A stretch of DNA of 64,000 nt from the NCBI GenBank assembly GCA_000729835.1, contig JFHB01000021.1, forward strand, positions 124,001-188,000. Reading direction: 5' to 3'. The notes beneath the pieces are model-generated. The model was not told the origin of the DNA. It saw only the letters and a program-made list of their open reading frames with translations, and searched no databases. Both the position numbers and the translations under genes were made by a program. The DNA is from Atkinsonella hypoxylon (lineage: Eukaryota > Ascomycota > Sordariomycetes > Hypocreales > Clavicipitaceae). Below, in pieces: positions 47,046 to 57,006 of this stretch. Within the stretch, counting starts at the first letter, position 1; every line of letters begins with the position of its first letter.

Positions 47046-47663
47046 ACGACGTATTGTATGTTGCCGAAATTGGCAAGCAGACATCTACACTCACTTGACC
47101 AACAGCATTGCAACAAGGACAGCCATCGTGGCATTCAAGTGTAGCTTCTCAAGTATGCAGTTCGCGCTAGCCACATACGCGTCTTGCTAATCGCGTAATT
47201 CACGACAAGTATAAAAAATCAGCACAAGAAATTCTAATGGACCGTCTGTTCTGGCTCGAGGCTGGAAGCGCTTGCATACAATACAAGTGGAGTTCCTGGA
47301 TTGTTCATTGTTGCTTGGAAATTGATATGATGAGCGCCCAGAGCCATCATTACGCACTACAAATTCAGCCCTTTGGAGTACATGTGCTGTTAATTTTGAG
47401 TTTTGGTCGTGTTGGACAACAGGGTGGATCATCAAGACGCATGCAGTATGCTGTACCCACGGATCATGTCCTCCTTGACAGACGACGCGTCAGATAATGT
47501 CAGATAATGTCGCTTAAACGCAGGTACCGGCAGCGTGCCATCCCTTTGAGTGCGCTAATGCAACAGCTGGGTCACGGGACCCACCCATTTTCCGATACTT
47601 TAGACCTAGGTGCCTCTGAGCACCCCTATCAGCTAGCTCTGCACGCGTTTAGCGGCATTCTTT

Positions 47664-47961
47664 ATACAATATAACCCCTATATGATTTTGCAAAGCTACA
47701 AGCCCCTCTTTATACAGCTGGCAGGTTCCCCTTCAACAGCTGCAATCAGCCGGCCGCGTGGGTTCATGCGCTATTAGGGAGGCACGAGGTAAACATGCAG
47801 GGTATTAAACGCCACTGAAAGATACATTTCTTTTTTTGTAATTTCGTAATTTTTCCTTCAATTGCAAGTTACTTCAAGCTCCACACTATAACTCAAGCAT
47901 TTCCGATCTGACTGTTGATAGGTTCCTTCCCCCCTGTTAGGTCACCGATGCAAAATTAAAG
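47664..47961 (+). repeat. 0.3-kb diverged repeat, copy B
   Basis: The second copy of the element at 46763-47045, in direct orientation. It lies inside the region bounded by the 36-bp inverted ends and is followed by a TACGGAGTA element at 47969. Confidence 0.85.
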
Positions 47962-48140
47962 AATCATGTACGGAGTATTGTACAATGGTTTCCGTGATGT
48001 CTTCTGAAGACAATCATAGTGACCTTTCTAAGAACAGCGCGGAACCGGAGCTAATTATCCGGGTTAACGATATGCCACTAGGTGACTCTCGCGATGCAGG
48101 CAACGCGGCTCCACAAAAGTCGCGATATAGCTGCGATATA

Positions 48141-48434
48141 AGTTAAGGTGAAGGGGTGTGAGCCACCTACCCCAGCAATGGGCCACCCTAATTGGGTAAT
48201 TGGGTATAGCTCGGGGGATCCTTGCGTTATGCTGATTGGCTGGAACTTACTAGATAATGCGTTCTACTGGGTGAATCAGTCAGTATTAATGTGGACCTCA
48301 CCGCCAATTTTGCCCAATTTTATCCAATCAGAGCCCGCTGAGCAATTGATAGGAACACGTGCCACGCCCTGCACTATACCCAATTGGGGTGGCTCATTGC
48401 TGGGGTAGGTGGCTCACACCCCTTCACCTTAACT
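48141..48434. mobile_element. 294-bp MITE with about 49-bp terminal inverted repeats, TA-flanked
   Basis: The left end (AGTTAAGGTGAAGGGGTGTG and on through CCCAGCAATG) is matched by the right end reading CATTGCTGGGG to CCTTCACCTTAACT, nearly perfect for about 49 bp. A TA dinucleotide flanks each side (48139-48140 and 48435-48436), as expected for Tc1/mariner-type target duplication. The interior has no transposase. The near identity of the ends suggests recent activity. Confidence 0.9.
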
Positions 48435-48738
48435 TATCTCTTTGTTTCCCTGAAGATTGCTGGTACTTCTATCGTAGTGAGGCTCGCAGGTAACTCAAAG
48501 TCCCTTTCACGCCGCCTCGTCATGATTGGTTAACTAGCAATTTCGTGACCCAGCTGTTGCCTTAGCGCACTTAAAGGAATACACAATAAGTAATTCTTTG
48601 TGGATTAATTTAATTTCTGTTCTGTATGTAAACTTTTAGGGTCTCCAAAATTATGGACCATACAACTCGGCTCTCTCAAGCAAAGCAGCGAGCTAGCTTT
48701 GCACTCTCTTACCAAGGGTTGCACCGATGTCGACTCTT

Positions 48739-50164
48739 CTAGACTTTGCGGCTGACGCCAACATCAGTCCATGCCTTGCGTATGATCTTGGCGGCCTCTG
48801 CGCCAAACTCCTCCTCAGCACAGTCAACAGTCACATCGGCAAATTGCTTGAAGGAACAACGCCCGGGGATTTTTCCACTGTTCATCGTCTTCCACCAGAT
48901 TTGTCCGGCTTTCTCCCAAGAGTAGCCGCCGAACGCCATGGCGGCAAGGTAGAAGGCCTTGTTGGGAATACCGGAGTAGATGTGGACTCCGCCGTTGTCC
49001 TCCCAGCTTTTCTCGTACAAGGACATGTTGTCAACCTGAGGGTCTTTTCCCTGCAAGGAAAGTCAGCGAGTGGTACAACGTAAGACTGGACTTGGAACAA
49101 GCAACTTACAAAACGCGGGTCATCGTAAGCAGTTCCCGGCGCCTTCATGCTGCGCAGAGCGAGACCTTTAACGTCGGGCAAAAGACAACCTTCGCCGATA
49201 AGCCAATCGGCTTTGTCAGAAGTCTCATTCTCAGCTTTCTGCTTGATCATCACACCAAAAACATCTGACACGTGCTCATTGAGGGCTCCGGGTTGGTCTT
49301 CATATTCCAGAGGACTTGTGTGCTCTGTGATGGCATGTGTAAGCTCGTGCCCGATAACATCGACACAATTCGTGAAATTGTTCAAGAATTCGCCGCCATC
49401 TCCGAATACCATCTGCAGGTGCTCTGGGTCCCAAACTAGTCACTATTGTTATCTAGAGCACCAGCCCACTCGGCCCATGACTCACTTACAAGCATTTTCA
49501 TAGTTCTCGCCGAAATGAACAGATGAGATCACGTCGGATCCCTTGTTGTCGATGGAATTCCACTTGAAATGTTCTTTGTAAAAATCCAGAACGGCACCGA
49601 CGTGATCATAAGCTTCATTGACGTTCTTGTCTGTGTTCTTTGACTGTCCTTCCGACCTTTCCAGTTTTCCAGGCAAAGCACTTTGGTCAAGAGCGTGTTC
49701 AGCGTCGTATACCTCCCGATGAGGGGAGTCTTTGGGTGGTTTCTGTGGGTTTTCTGCTGACAGATCTTGTTGCAGCGCCTCCGCTGCAGAATTTCCGTCT
49801 GTTAGTATGAGGTTGCGTTGCCATTGACATGCAGAATAGAATATCACCAACTTTTGGAGCTCATCAATTGTTGAGCATGTTCCAAATCCCTCTTGGCCAG
49901 GGAACGCGCCGCATCGTCGACGCCTTCAGCATTGGAGATTCTCCGCAGAACCACTTGCGGGACGAAAGGGGACACATAGGAAGAGCGTTTACCCCGTCCC
50001 TCAGCTAATATCTGTTTTGCCAGGCTCTCACGACGGGCAGAGATCACCTTCTCGTGAAAATCAATGCCCTGTCGGGCAAACTCTCGAATGGTCTCACTAT
50101 TGTGAGTGGATTCAGCTATCGCTTTGAGTAGGTGAGGAGGTACGATGAAGCAGTTGCAGGGCAT
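48739..50164 (-). CDS. M4-family metalloprotease, protealysin-like
   Basis: A thermolysin-family zinc protease of 419 residues from four exons (50164-49852, 49798-49490, 49435-49110, 49050-48739). The start MPCNCFIVPPHLLKAIAES is the short propeptide typical of bacterial protealysins, with no signal peptide. The catalytic zinc site HELTH is at residues 237-241, and the third ligand Glu261 lies in GALNEHVSDVFG. The downstream NGGVHIYSGIPNKAF carries the transition-state His. Junctions 2-4 restore conserved motifs. The first intron (GTTGGT donor, 53 nt) is less certain but is the only simple way to keep the frame. The linker between propeptide and catalytic core is longer than in Serratia protealysin. 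M4 proteases are mainly bacterial, so horizontal origin with later intron gain is plausible. Confidence 0.87.
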
Positions 50165-51653
50165 GATGACACAAGAATGTGATATGGAGAGCTTCAGGCT
50201 AATAAGGATACGGATGCATAGAAAAAGGTATTAGTTGATGATGAGGAGGAGTTTGAAACTTTTCTACAAAGTCCCGTGGAATAGAGAAAAACTGTCTTTT
50301 CCATGCTGCTGGTGCCAGCTTCTTTATATGGAAAAGCGGAAAGAGATATCGCAGGCAGGAGCACCTCAGCGTCCAGAGCTTTGTACAACTGCGATCGGTT
50401 GTTTCGTACCTGTGACAGCCTGCCAGCTGGCAGACCATGTCTGGCGACTCATCATATTCTGATGATCAAATGCAATGGTTCTATAGCTCCCAACAGTTTG
50501 TGCTTGTGATGTTTCATTCAGTCAGAGTTGGCCGCTCTAGTCAATGTTTGCGTTGTATCAGCTGGGGCCACCTTGGAAGTCTGTCCAGTCAGCGAAGTTT
50601 TACAGCAAGCAATATTGATCAAAAGGTCGGCCACCTCTTCTTGGGCAGGTCATACGGTTCATTGGTCATCGGTTGATTGCTTTTACCCAGTCGAGTCACC
50701 AGACTCACTCGTAACACTCAGCAAGCGTCTTATTATGGAAGTACGACAAGCACAAGGTATCACTGTTACGACACTGCCAGAAGAATCACTACGTGGGGTT
50801 GCCGTCCGCGATTTGGTGTGGACGGGAGCTAGGAACTACACTACTAGCGAAACCTGCGGTCAACTGTCATGCCCATCTAAGGCGTTTAAGTTAGAGGCCT
50901 CACTGATGTGCTTGTATGAGTATCACCTGTCATAGCATCAAGTTGGCATGGGGATGACTCAATCGAGCTTGACGATCGTATCTTCGCATTTAATGGTTGT
51001 GACGCATAAAGTTCCGGGCTGAAGTTTGTGGGAATGTCCGTTGTGTACCTTCTGGCCCAGAAACAAGTCCGAGAACCTTGCGTGTTCTTGACCATGAGAC
51101 AGCGGATTCGAGGGAAGACAAAGAGAAAACAAGTAAATTGCAGAAGGGAGAAGACCAGTACTCACCTTTCAGACTGCCAAACACTCATGCGATAGCTATA
51201 CGAAAACGTCATTCGCTGCAAGTGGCGAGGCGAGGCGAAAATAGAAAATGAAGCAAGACCCGGAGCAAGACGTCGGAAAGTTGCATCTACAACAAAGCGT
51301 GATACCAGGGTTCAGAGAACGAATTGCTGGATACTGGCTTGCAGCGCGTTCAAACACGAAATCGTTGTCTTGATTTAGCATCCACCGTCATGACTAAATC
51401 TGAGCTCAATTTCCCTGGGACTGCTGGTTCCTTCCAGGTTTTATGTGTCGCTCCTGCCTTTCAAGCTGCCCCTTCCCGTTTGCAATCAAATGCTTGCAGG
51501 CTCACATAAAGGCCTGTCTTTCCGCCTCGAACCCAGAGAACTGCTCCAAACTTACAAGAGCCACCATCTCTCAAAGCCCTTTCTTTTAGCACACTTGAAT
51601 GCGCTGAGGTTCACCTAATTCCGATGCCGAATCTTTGACGACCTAGAATCAAG
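50165..51653. other. divergent intergenic region, M4 protease and Sec63-domain genes
   Basis: About 1.5 kb. An unrecognised frame at 50508-50935 (plus strand, no ATG at its 5' end) and a possible 46-residue spliced frame at 50959-51188 (minus strand) are the only candidates. Neither is supported by homology. Confidence 0.45.
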
Positions 51654-52703
51654 ATGAACGCTGCAGCTACCCCTCCTTCATCTCTTGACAAAAGCATCTT
51701 GACGGACGAACTTCATGACATACAAGTGCGATACAGACTTTCGTCAGCCACCCTCAAGATTCTTTCAAGCTTACCTAAAGCTCCTGGTCGAAAACAGGTC
51801 CTTCACAAGGCTTGCCTTGCGAGTGAGCTTCGATCTTTCCCACTGAAGCAGGCTGAGAAGGGCTTCTTTCGTGAAGTTAACGACCACACCGCAATACCGT
51901 ATACGATTAAAGAAGCCATTACTCAACCATGGCAGAAAGTCTTTCTACTGGTTCAAGTGGATCTTCTGAGAACTGGGTGGCCCAACAAAATATCAGCAAA
52001 TACAAGAAAAGAGCTCTACCAGGATCTCGGCAGGATTCTGGTCCTCTTGGATCGGATTCTTCGATGCATTGCCGATATATTTGGCTCCAGACGAGATGCG
52101 AATGGTTTAGCTACAGCATTGGATGTGTTGCGAAGTATTCGATCAAGAGCATGGGAAGGGGATGGTAAGGAGTTGCTTTTGGTCGAGGGTGTAGGTGTTG
52201 CAAAACTGGACAAGTTGCTCCGGGCTGGCGTAAAGAGCATTCGACAGCTTCAACAATTGGACTTCTGCCACATTGAGAGATTGCTCAGCCGAAACCCCCC
52301 TTTTGGGCACCAGCTACTTCGTCAGCTTGCTGGGTTTCCACGCCTCTCTTGCCACTTCGAAGTCATTGATCAAGTGAAATATCCTTCGAATCTGATGGAA
52401 AAAGAAACTTCTTTTCTGCAATCGTCCCGAATCTGTCGCGTCACCATGGGCTATGAGAACGATGAGCTGCCATTTTGGAAAAAGAATAACCCCTGGATCA
52501 CGTTGGTAATCCAGAGCAATGATGGCAGATTGTTATGGTTTTGGCGGAGCAGCATAAAGAAGCTTACTGGCGGCAAGGAGCTGGTGATTGGCTTGCAGAT
52601 CAGGAGCAAAGAGATAATCAGAATTCAATTTGCGTGTGAAGAGATCATCGGGACGACGGTTGAAGTCATGCATCAAATACGTGATGCCAAGCAATGTCAC
52701 TAG
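51654..52703 (+). CDS. stand-alone Sec63-domain protein related to HFM1/Mer3
   Basis: An intact, intronless frame of 349 residues. It matches only the C-terminal Sec63-like region of the meiotic helicase HFM1/Mer3. The segment TLKILSSLPKAPGRKQVLHK and SELRSFPLKQAEKGFFREVN corresponds to the start of that domain. It is followed by a helical part (LLVQVDL, LLDRILRCIADIF), a helix-hairpin-helix-like stretch (LLLVEGVGVAKLDKLLRAGVKSIRQLQ), RLLSRNPPFGHQLLRQLAGFP and a C-terminal beta-rich part (GRLLWFWRSSIKKL). There is no RecA-like helicase, DEAD/DEVH box or winged helix, and no such sequence upstream in the window. It is either a dedicated accessory module or a truncated paralogue. The frame is clean, which argues for a functional gene. 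Confidence 0.82.
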   Translation: MNAAATPPSSLDKSILTDELHDIQVRYRLSSATLKILSSLPKAPGRKQVLHKACLASELRSFPLKQAEKGFFREVNDHTAIPYTIKEAITQPWQKVFLLVQVDLLRTGWPNKISANTRKELYQDLGRILVLLDRILRCIADIFGSRRDANGLATALDVLRSIRSRAWEGDGKELLLVEGVGVAKLDKLLRAGVKSIRQLQQLDFCHIERLLSRNPPFGHQLLRQLAGFPRLSCHFEVIDQVKYPSNLMEKETSFLQSSRICRVTMGYENDELPFWKKNNPWITLVIQSNDGRLLWFWRSSIKKLTGGKELVIGLQIRSKEIIRIQFACEEIIGTTVEVMHQIRDAKQCH

Positions 52704-53556
52704 CCAGAACTTGCAATGCTAGGATCATATGGCTTCGGATCTTGGCAACAGGGATCTGATATCAGCAAGCAGCAAGATACCACGATATGCAGACTGTTAC
52801 TCTGTTTATATCGTCTTTGTTGAGTGTTACCGTGCTTCGACGCTTGTCGACGATTTCGCACAATTATTACTCCGTTGCCATGCGTCGCATCTCTTTCGCT
52901 CACTTCAAGCGGAAAGGACAGCATTTTAGCCTGGACAGTCAGCACTGCAAAAGTAGTCTTCATATCTTCAGACACACGAAAACTACGGCCAGAAATTGCT
53001 GAGCGCGTTTGCTGCCACGCTGATGCGAATGAAGCAATATGATATGGAGTAAGGTGATGTTTCCGGGAAGTTCAGTGTTTAACCAAGAGGGTCATTGAAA
53101 GTCGAACGCTTTCATGCCGTCGTGCCGTGTGGCTATGTTAACGCTCGCGTTAGCAACCACGTCGCTTCACAGTGTGAAGAGGAGCTGCACTTTGTTCCTG
53201 CAAGTACGGAATGAGGAGCAGTCAGTTGAAACTAAAAAGACCTTTCTCAACGCCGACTTTTCCAGTGTTTTTAATTTTTGTCCTGCTAGAGTACATTGTC
53301 ATTCCCAGTTGCAGAAGCGCGGGATGGATGATTTCCTCGCTGACCCCAAGCACCGATAAACACAAAGGAGACTTGAATTCTCTGTCTGCTTTTCCTTCCA
53401 ACCATACATGATGAGCTCGGATATCAGCATCTGCTAGCTCTAATAAATACATTTCCTTCATGGCCGCTGTCGGTGGTTGATATTATGAGTGAGTCGGGTG
53501 TAAGTGCTATGCGACGCTGAGATAAGATGAATCATGGTAAGGGTTGATACTATTTA
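52704..53556. other. convergent 3' intergenic region
   Basis: The spacer between the Sec63-domain gene and the stomatin-like gene. No recognisable gene or repeat. Confidence 0.6.
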
Positions 53557-54881
53557 TCACCTCTTGCCAGCAGTTTGGTTGAAGCCGTCGAGGACAGTCT
53601 CTTTCATCTCGCTGATCCTGGCTGCCCGTTCGTCTCCTGGTTTCGATTGCTCGAGCTCCTTCTTCTTGGACTTGCCGCCGCCCCCTTCTGTTGAGGCAGA
53701 GGCGTCGACAATCTTGCTTGCCATGCTTCTGGCTTGAGCCTCGCCTACTTTGCCGTATACGCTCAGCCCCGTAGCGATCATGCCGCCAATATCACCGAGG
53801 TTGCCGGGGACTACGACGGCGGTGCCCTCTTTGGCCAAGTTGCCGAATGCCTCGACGTACTTCTCTGCCACATTCAAGCTCATGGCTCCTTTGGCGCCTT
53901 CTCTGCCCTCAAGGATGGCCCTCGACACAGCGTCGATGCCCTCGGCGGTCGCGCGGGCCTTGAGACGAATCGCCTCTGCTTCACCATCTGCTTCGTTGAT
54001 GCGCTCGGCACGCATGGCTTCTGAAGCAAGAATGACGCTCTGCTTCTTACCTTCGGCGATGTTGATTGCGCTCTGACGCTGACCTTCGGAGTCGAGGATC
54101 TCAGCTCGTTTGGACCGCTCCGCAGTCACTTGTCGGTGCATGGCCTCGACGACGGCAGCGGGAGCATGAATATCGCGGATTTCGTATCTCAAGCACGTGA
54201 CCCCCCATGCCTCGGCGGCATCGTTGATCGCGGCGGTGATGTTGATGTTGAGAGCGGCACGCTCCTTGAGGACGTGGTCCAGTGTTAATTGACCGATTTC
54301 GGAACGCATGGTCGTCTGAGCCAGTTGGGAGATGGCGTATTCCGCATCTTCGACGCCATAGCTGTTCGGTTTGAACGAAAGCGTTAGCAATCACTCGTGT
54401 TTTTATACAAGGGGCATGTCCTTTGCGGGATCCGTAGCGTTATTGACGCTGACGACAGATTTGTAGTTCCCGAAAGGATAACTCACCTTGCCTTGTAGGC
54501 ATCGAAGACCCGCGTGTAGAGTACACCATCAAGCTCGAGCGTGACATTGTCTGCCGTGATGGCGCTCTGGCTGGGTATCTCAATCGCCACCTCCTTGAGA
54601 CTCTTGACATATGCGATTCGGTCGAGGAAGGGAATCATGACGGCTAGACCAGGTTCCAGGATGCGATTGAATCGACCCATGCGCTCGACTATCCATGCTG
54701 TCTGCTGGGGCACGAAGCGCACGATCGTATTGGCTGGCAGTCTGGGTTTCTGGAAATACGAAGGCAGCGGCCCGGCAAAGCTGGTTGGGAGGAGGGTGCG
54801 ATGAGACGAGGTGAAGAGGCGAGCGTGCTGCGAGAGCAGTGGTGCCCTTAGAGCAGCTCTCGTCAGAGACGAGGCCACCAT
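53557..54881 (-). CDS. stomatin-like mitochondrial protein (SPFH domain, SLP-2 type)
   Basis: A mitochondrial inner-membrane scaffold of the SPFH superfamily, related to animal SLP-2, thought to organise cardiolipin-rich domains and proteases. Two exons (54881-54487, 54361-53557) give 399 residues. The N-terminus MVASSLTRAALRAPLLSQHARLF is a typical presequence. The SPFH domain includes VPQQTAWIVERMGRFNRILEPGLAVMIPFLDRIAYVKSLKE, and the 125-nt intron junction restores DAYKASYGVEDAEYAISQLAQTTMRSEIG. A coiled-coil region (EAMHRQVTAERSKRAEIL onwards) and a charged C-terminus follow. An in-frame Met at 54977 would add 32 residues ahead of the presequence and is less likely. It diverges from the mms2 gene. 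Confidence 0.92.
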
Positions 54882-55634
54882 GCTGGGCTGTTGCGTACGT
54901 CGAGACGGGACGGAGTGGCGCCGCGCAGAGCCAGGTGCGAGTTGACGGGATGCGGGTGGGAGATGTGTCGTCGACACTCGGGAAGAAAAACAGCCAGCAG
55001 AGATGGCGATGGACGAGGGTCACCTCTACTACGTAGCCGGCCGGAAGTGCACCCACCGTTGAAAGCTCGTTTGAGCTTGGAGAACGGGCGCGAGCCGAGA
55101 TTTACCCGCTGCAAGCTCAACAAGCTCACGAAGTGCCCGCCTGAGGCACCTAGTAGTTTGTCCTCAAACTTGGCAGAATCCATCACCATGCTTTATTTGC
55201 AATAGTACAGCCCTCAGGCTCTACAGTCGTAAGGAGGAAAGCTGTGAGAGGCTCGAAACAATGTTGAATAAAAGGAAATTATGGGCGCCCCGTTATAGCT
55301 CTTCTTTTAGTAATTTCTTCAGACTTTCTGAGACATTTGGATAAATCTTTGGTCGCCTAGCGGTGCTTCAAAGTGTTACTCTTGGTTGGCAAATGAAGCT
55401 AGGTAGGTACCTGCCAGCCCCACCCACCTCCAGCCGCGCTCCTGCAAAGACATCCTTCATCATTGGAACCACCGCTTCCATCTCCCTCAAAGCTCTCTAC
55501 CAATCTCTCCCACCCGCCCGTGGCATCAGCTGCCCAACGCCCCTCCCCCCAAAAAAAAAACCAAAAACCAAAAACAAATCAAAACGTCAGACACACCTCG
55601 AAGAAAAAATATAGACGCTCATTCTACGCACAAC
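54882..55634. other. divergent promoter region of stomatin-like and mms2 genes
   Basis: About 750 bp. It holds a GGTAGGTACC word at 55402-55411 and a C/A-rich stretch (55536-55590) right before the mms2 start. Confidence 0.6.
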
Positions 55635-56439
55635 ATGACGGCCAAGGTTCCGCGGAACTTTCGCTTGCTAGAGGAGCTCGAGAAGGGCGAGAAAGGCCTC
55701 GGCGCCGAAGCATGCAGCTATGGTCTTGAAGATGGCGAGGATCTACTGATGAGTAACTGGAATGGCACCATCCTCGGACCACCGCACGTAAGTCATTCTC
55801 TTCAAAAGACATTCCATCCTGGAGCCAGAAGCTGCGACGCGACGACGCCCGCCAATGCCTTGGGAGTCAAGTCAAAAGCAATGAGGGGCACGACGGAGGG
55901 GCAAAATCCGGCCACACCATTTGCCTGCAGTCGAGAAGAAGACCTTGCCGTCAAGAGAAAGAAAAAGTAGCCCCTTTATTCATATTCGCTGATGCTGAGA
56001 ATTCTTCTATTTATTTTATTTATCATTTTTTGTATTCTTTCTTTCTAAATAAAATGGTATAAAAACCCACAGTCTGTCCACGAGAACCGCATCTACAGCG
56101 TCAAGATGCACTGCAGCGAAAACTACCCTGATGAGCCGCCCACTATCCAGTTCGTCAGCCAGGTGAACCTGCCGTGTGTCGATTCCCGCAATGGCATGGT
56201 CGATCCCAAGCAGCTGCCCTGTCTTGCGCAGTGGAAGAGAGAGAATACCATGGAGACGGTCCTGATTGAGTTGAGAAGGTAGCCTCATCCTTTGTCATGC
56301 CATTGTGCATTTTCTTGTCGTAACATGGTCACACGACCTGTCCAGAGCGTTTGCATCAGCACTGACTTATGCTAGGTATATGGCTGCTCCGATGAACAAG
56401 AAGATTCCGCAACCACCGGAAGGAACGACGTATTCATAA
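55635..56439 (+). CDS. mms2: ubiquitin E2 variant Mms2
   Basis: A catalytically inactive E2 variant that pairs with Ubc13 to build Lys63-linked chains on PCNA in error-free post-replication repair. Three exons (55635-55787, 56073-56278, 56376-56439) encode 140 residues, the family length. MTAKVPRNFRLLEELEKGEKG, then WNGTILGPPH joined over a 285-nt intron to SVHENRIYSVKMHCSENYPDEPPTIQFVSQVNLPCVD, and MAAPMNKKIPQPPEGTTYS at the end all fit Mms2. The HPN motif and active-site Cys of true E2s are absent, as expected. The first intron is unusually long for this window. The frame also stays open into it, to a stop just before 55970, so intron retention would give a truncated 111-residue protein. 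Confidence 0.94.
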
Positions 56440-57006
56440 ACTCACACGAGACGAGGTGGGGGATGATGTATCACAATATGGGCTCAAGGCTCAAACCCAC
56501 CAGCTGTTGCAAACAGCCGATTTTTTCAACCGTGTCTCATATCGCCGCGATAGTAGAAAGAAGCGAAAATGAAAATGATGCTGTTCTTCGCGGCAAAGTG
56601 CGCGCTTTCTGGCCTCCGTGATACGGTGCTATCTTACTTCTAGATTGCGTAGGGCTATCTCAGCACTTGAGAATTCCAAGCCAATGCAAGGATAATAACA
56701 ACCCTGTCCACTCCAACTCGGTCATAATCCACTCCATGCGATGATGAGTGTAGGTACATGTGTAGTAGGACAAAGGAAAAGGAATGACATGGAGGCATAG
56801 TACAATGTGCATGTCCACGTACATGGGGACAGAAATCCAAATGTTAATACGTAGATTAGACGGTATCATGGTAAGTGTTGGCAGAACAATGACTCATCCT
56901 TTGCTTTCCCACAAGCAGCGAGAAGGCCAAAAGGGAGAAGGAATGCGCAAAGAATGTAGAAAAATGGGAAGGAGGTTCGTCCGAGAAGGGAAAAATATAC
57001 ATGTTT
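56440..57006. other. convergent 3' intergenic region
   Basis: The spacer between mms2 and the large disordered-protein gene. No gene is seen. Confidence 0.6.

Larger units (their letters stand above)
47544..48577. mobile_element. possible non-autonomous DNA transposon with 36-bp inverted ends
   Basis: The arm at 47544-47579 and the reverse complement of 48542-48577 share GTGCGCTAA, GCAACAGCTGGGTCACG and CCTTT starts, with about four mismatches in 37. They enclose repeat copy B and the MITE. No transposase frame survives between them. Target-site duplications are not obvious, so the exact ends are uncertain. Confidence 0.5.
45440..48738. other. transposon-relic intergenic zone
   Basis: About 3.3 kb without genes. 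It contains a T-rich tract (45948-45965), A and T tracts (46350-46390), a diverged 0.3-kb duplication, a 36-bp inverted-repeat pair and a MITE, which are listed separately. Confidence 0.6.

Noticed and set aside
50959..51188. Possible two-exon 46-residue gene on the minus strand (MSVWQSER joined to FSDLFLGQKV)
   Set aside because: GTGAGT and an AAG acceptor keep the frame, but this happens by chance one time in three. No homology is recognised and the protein is very short.
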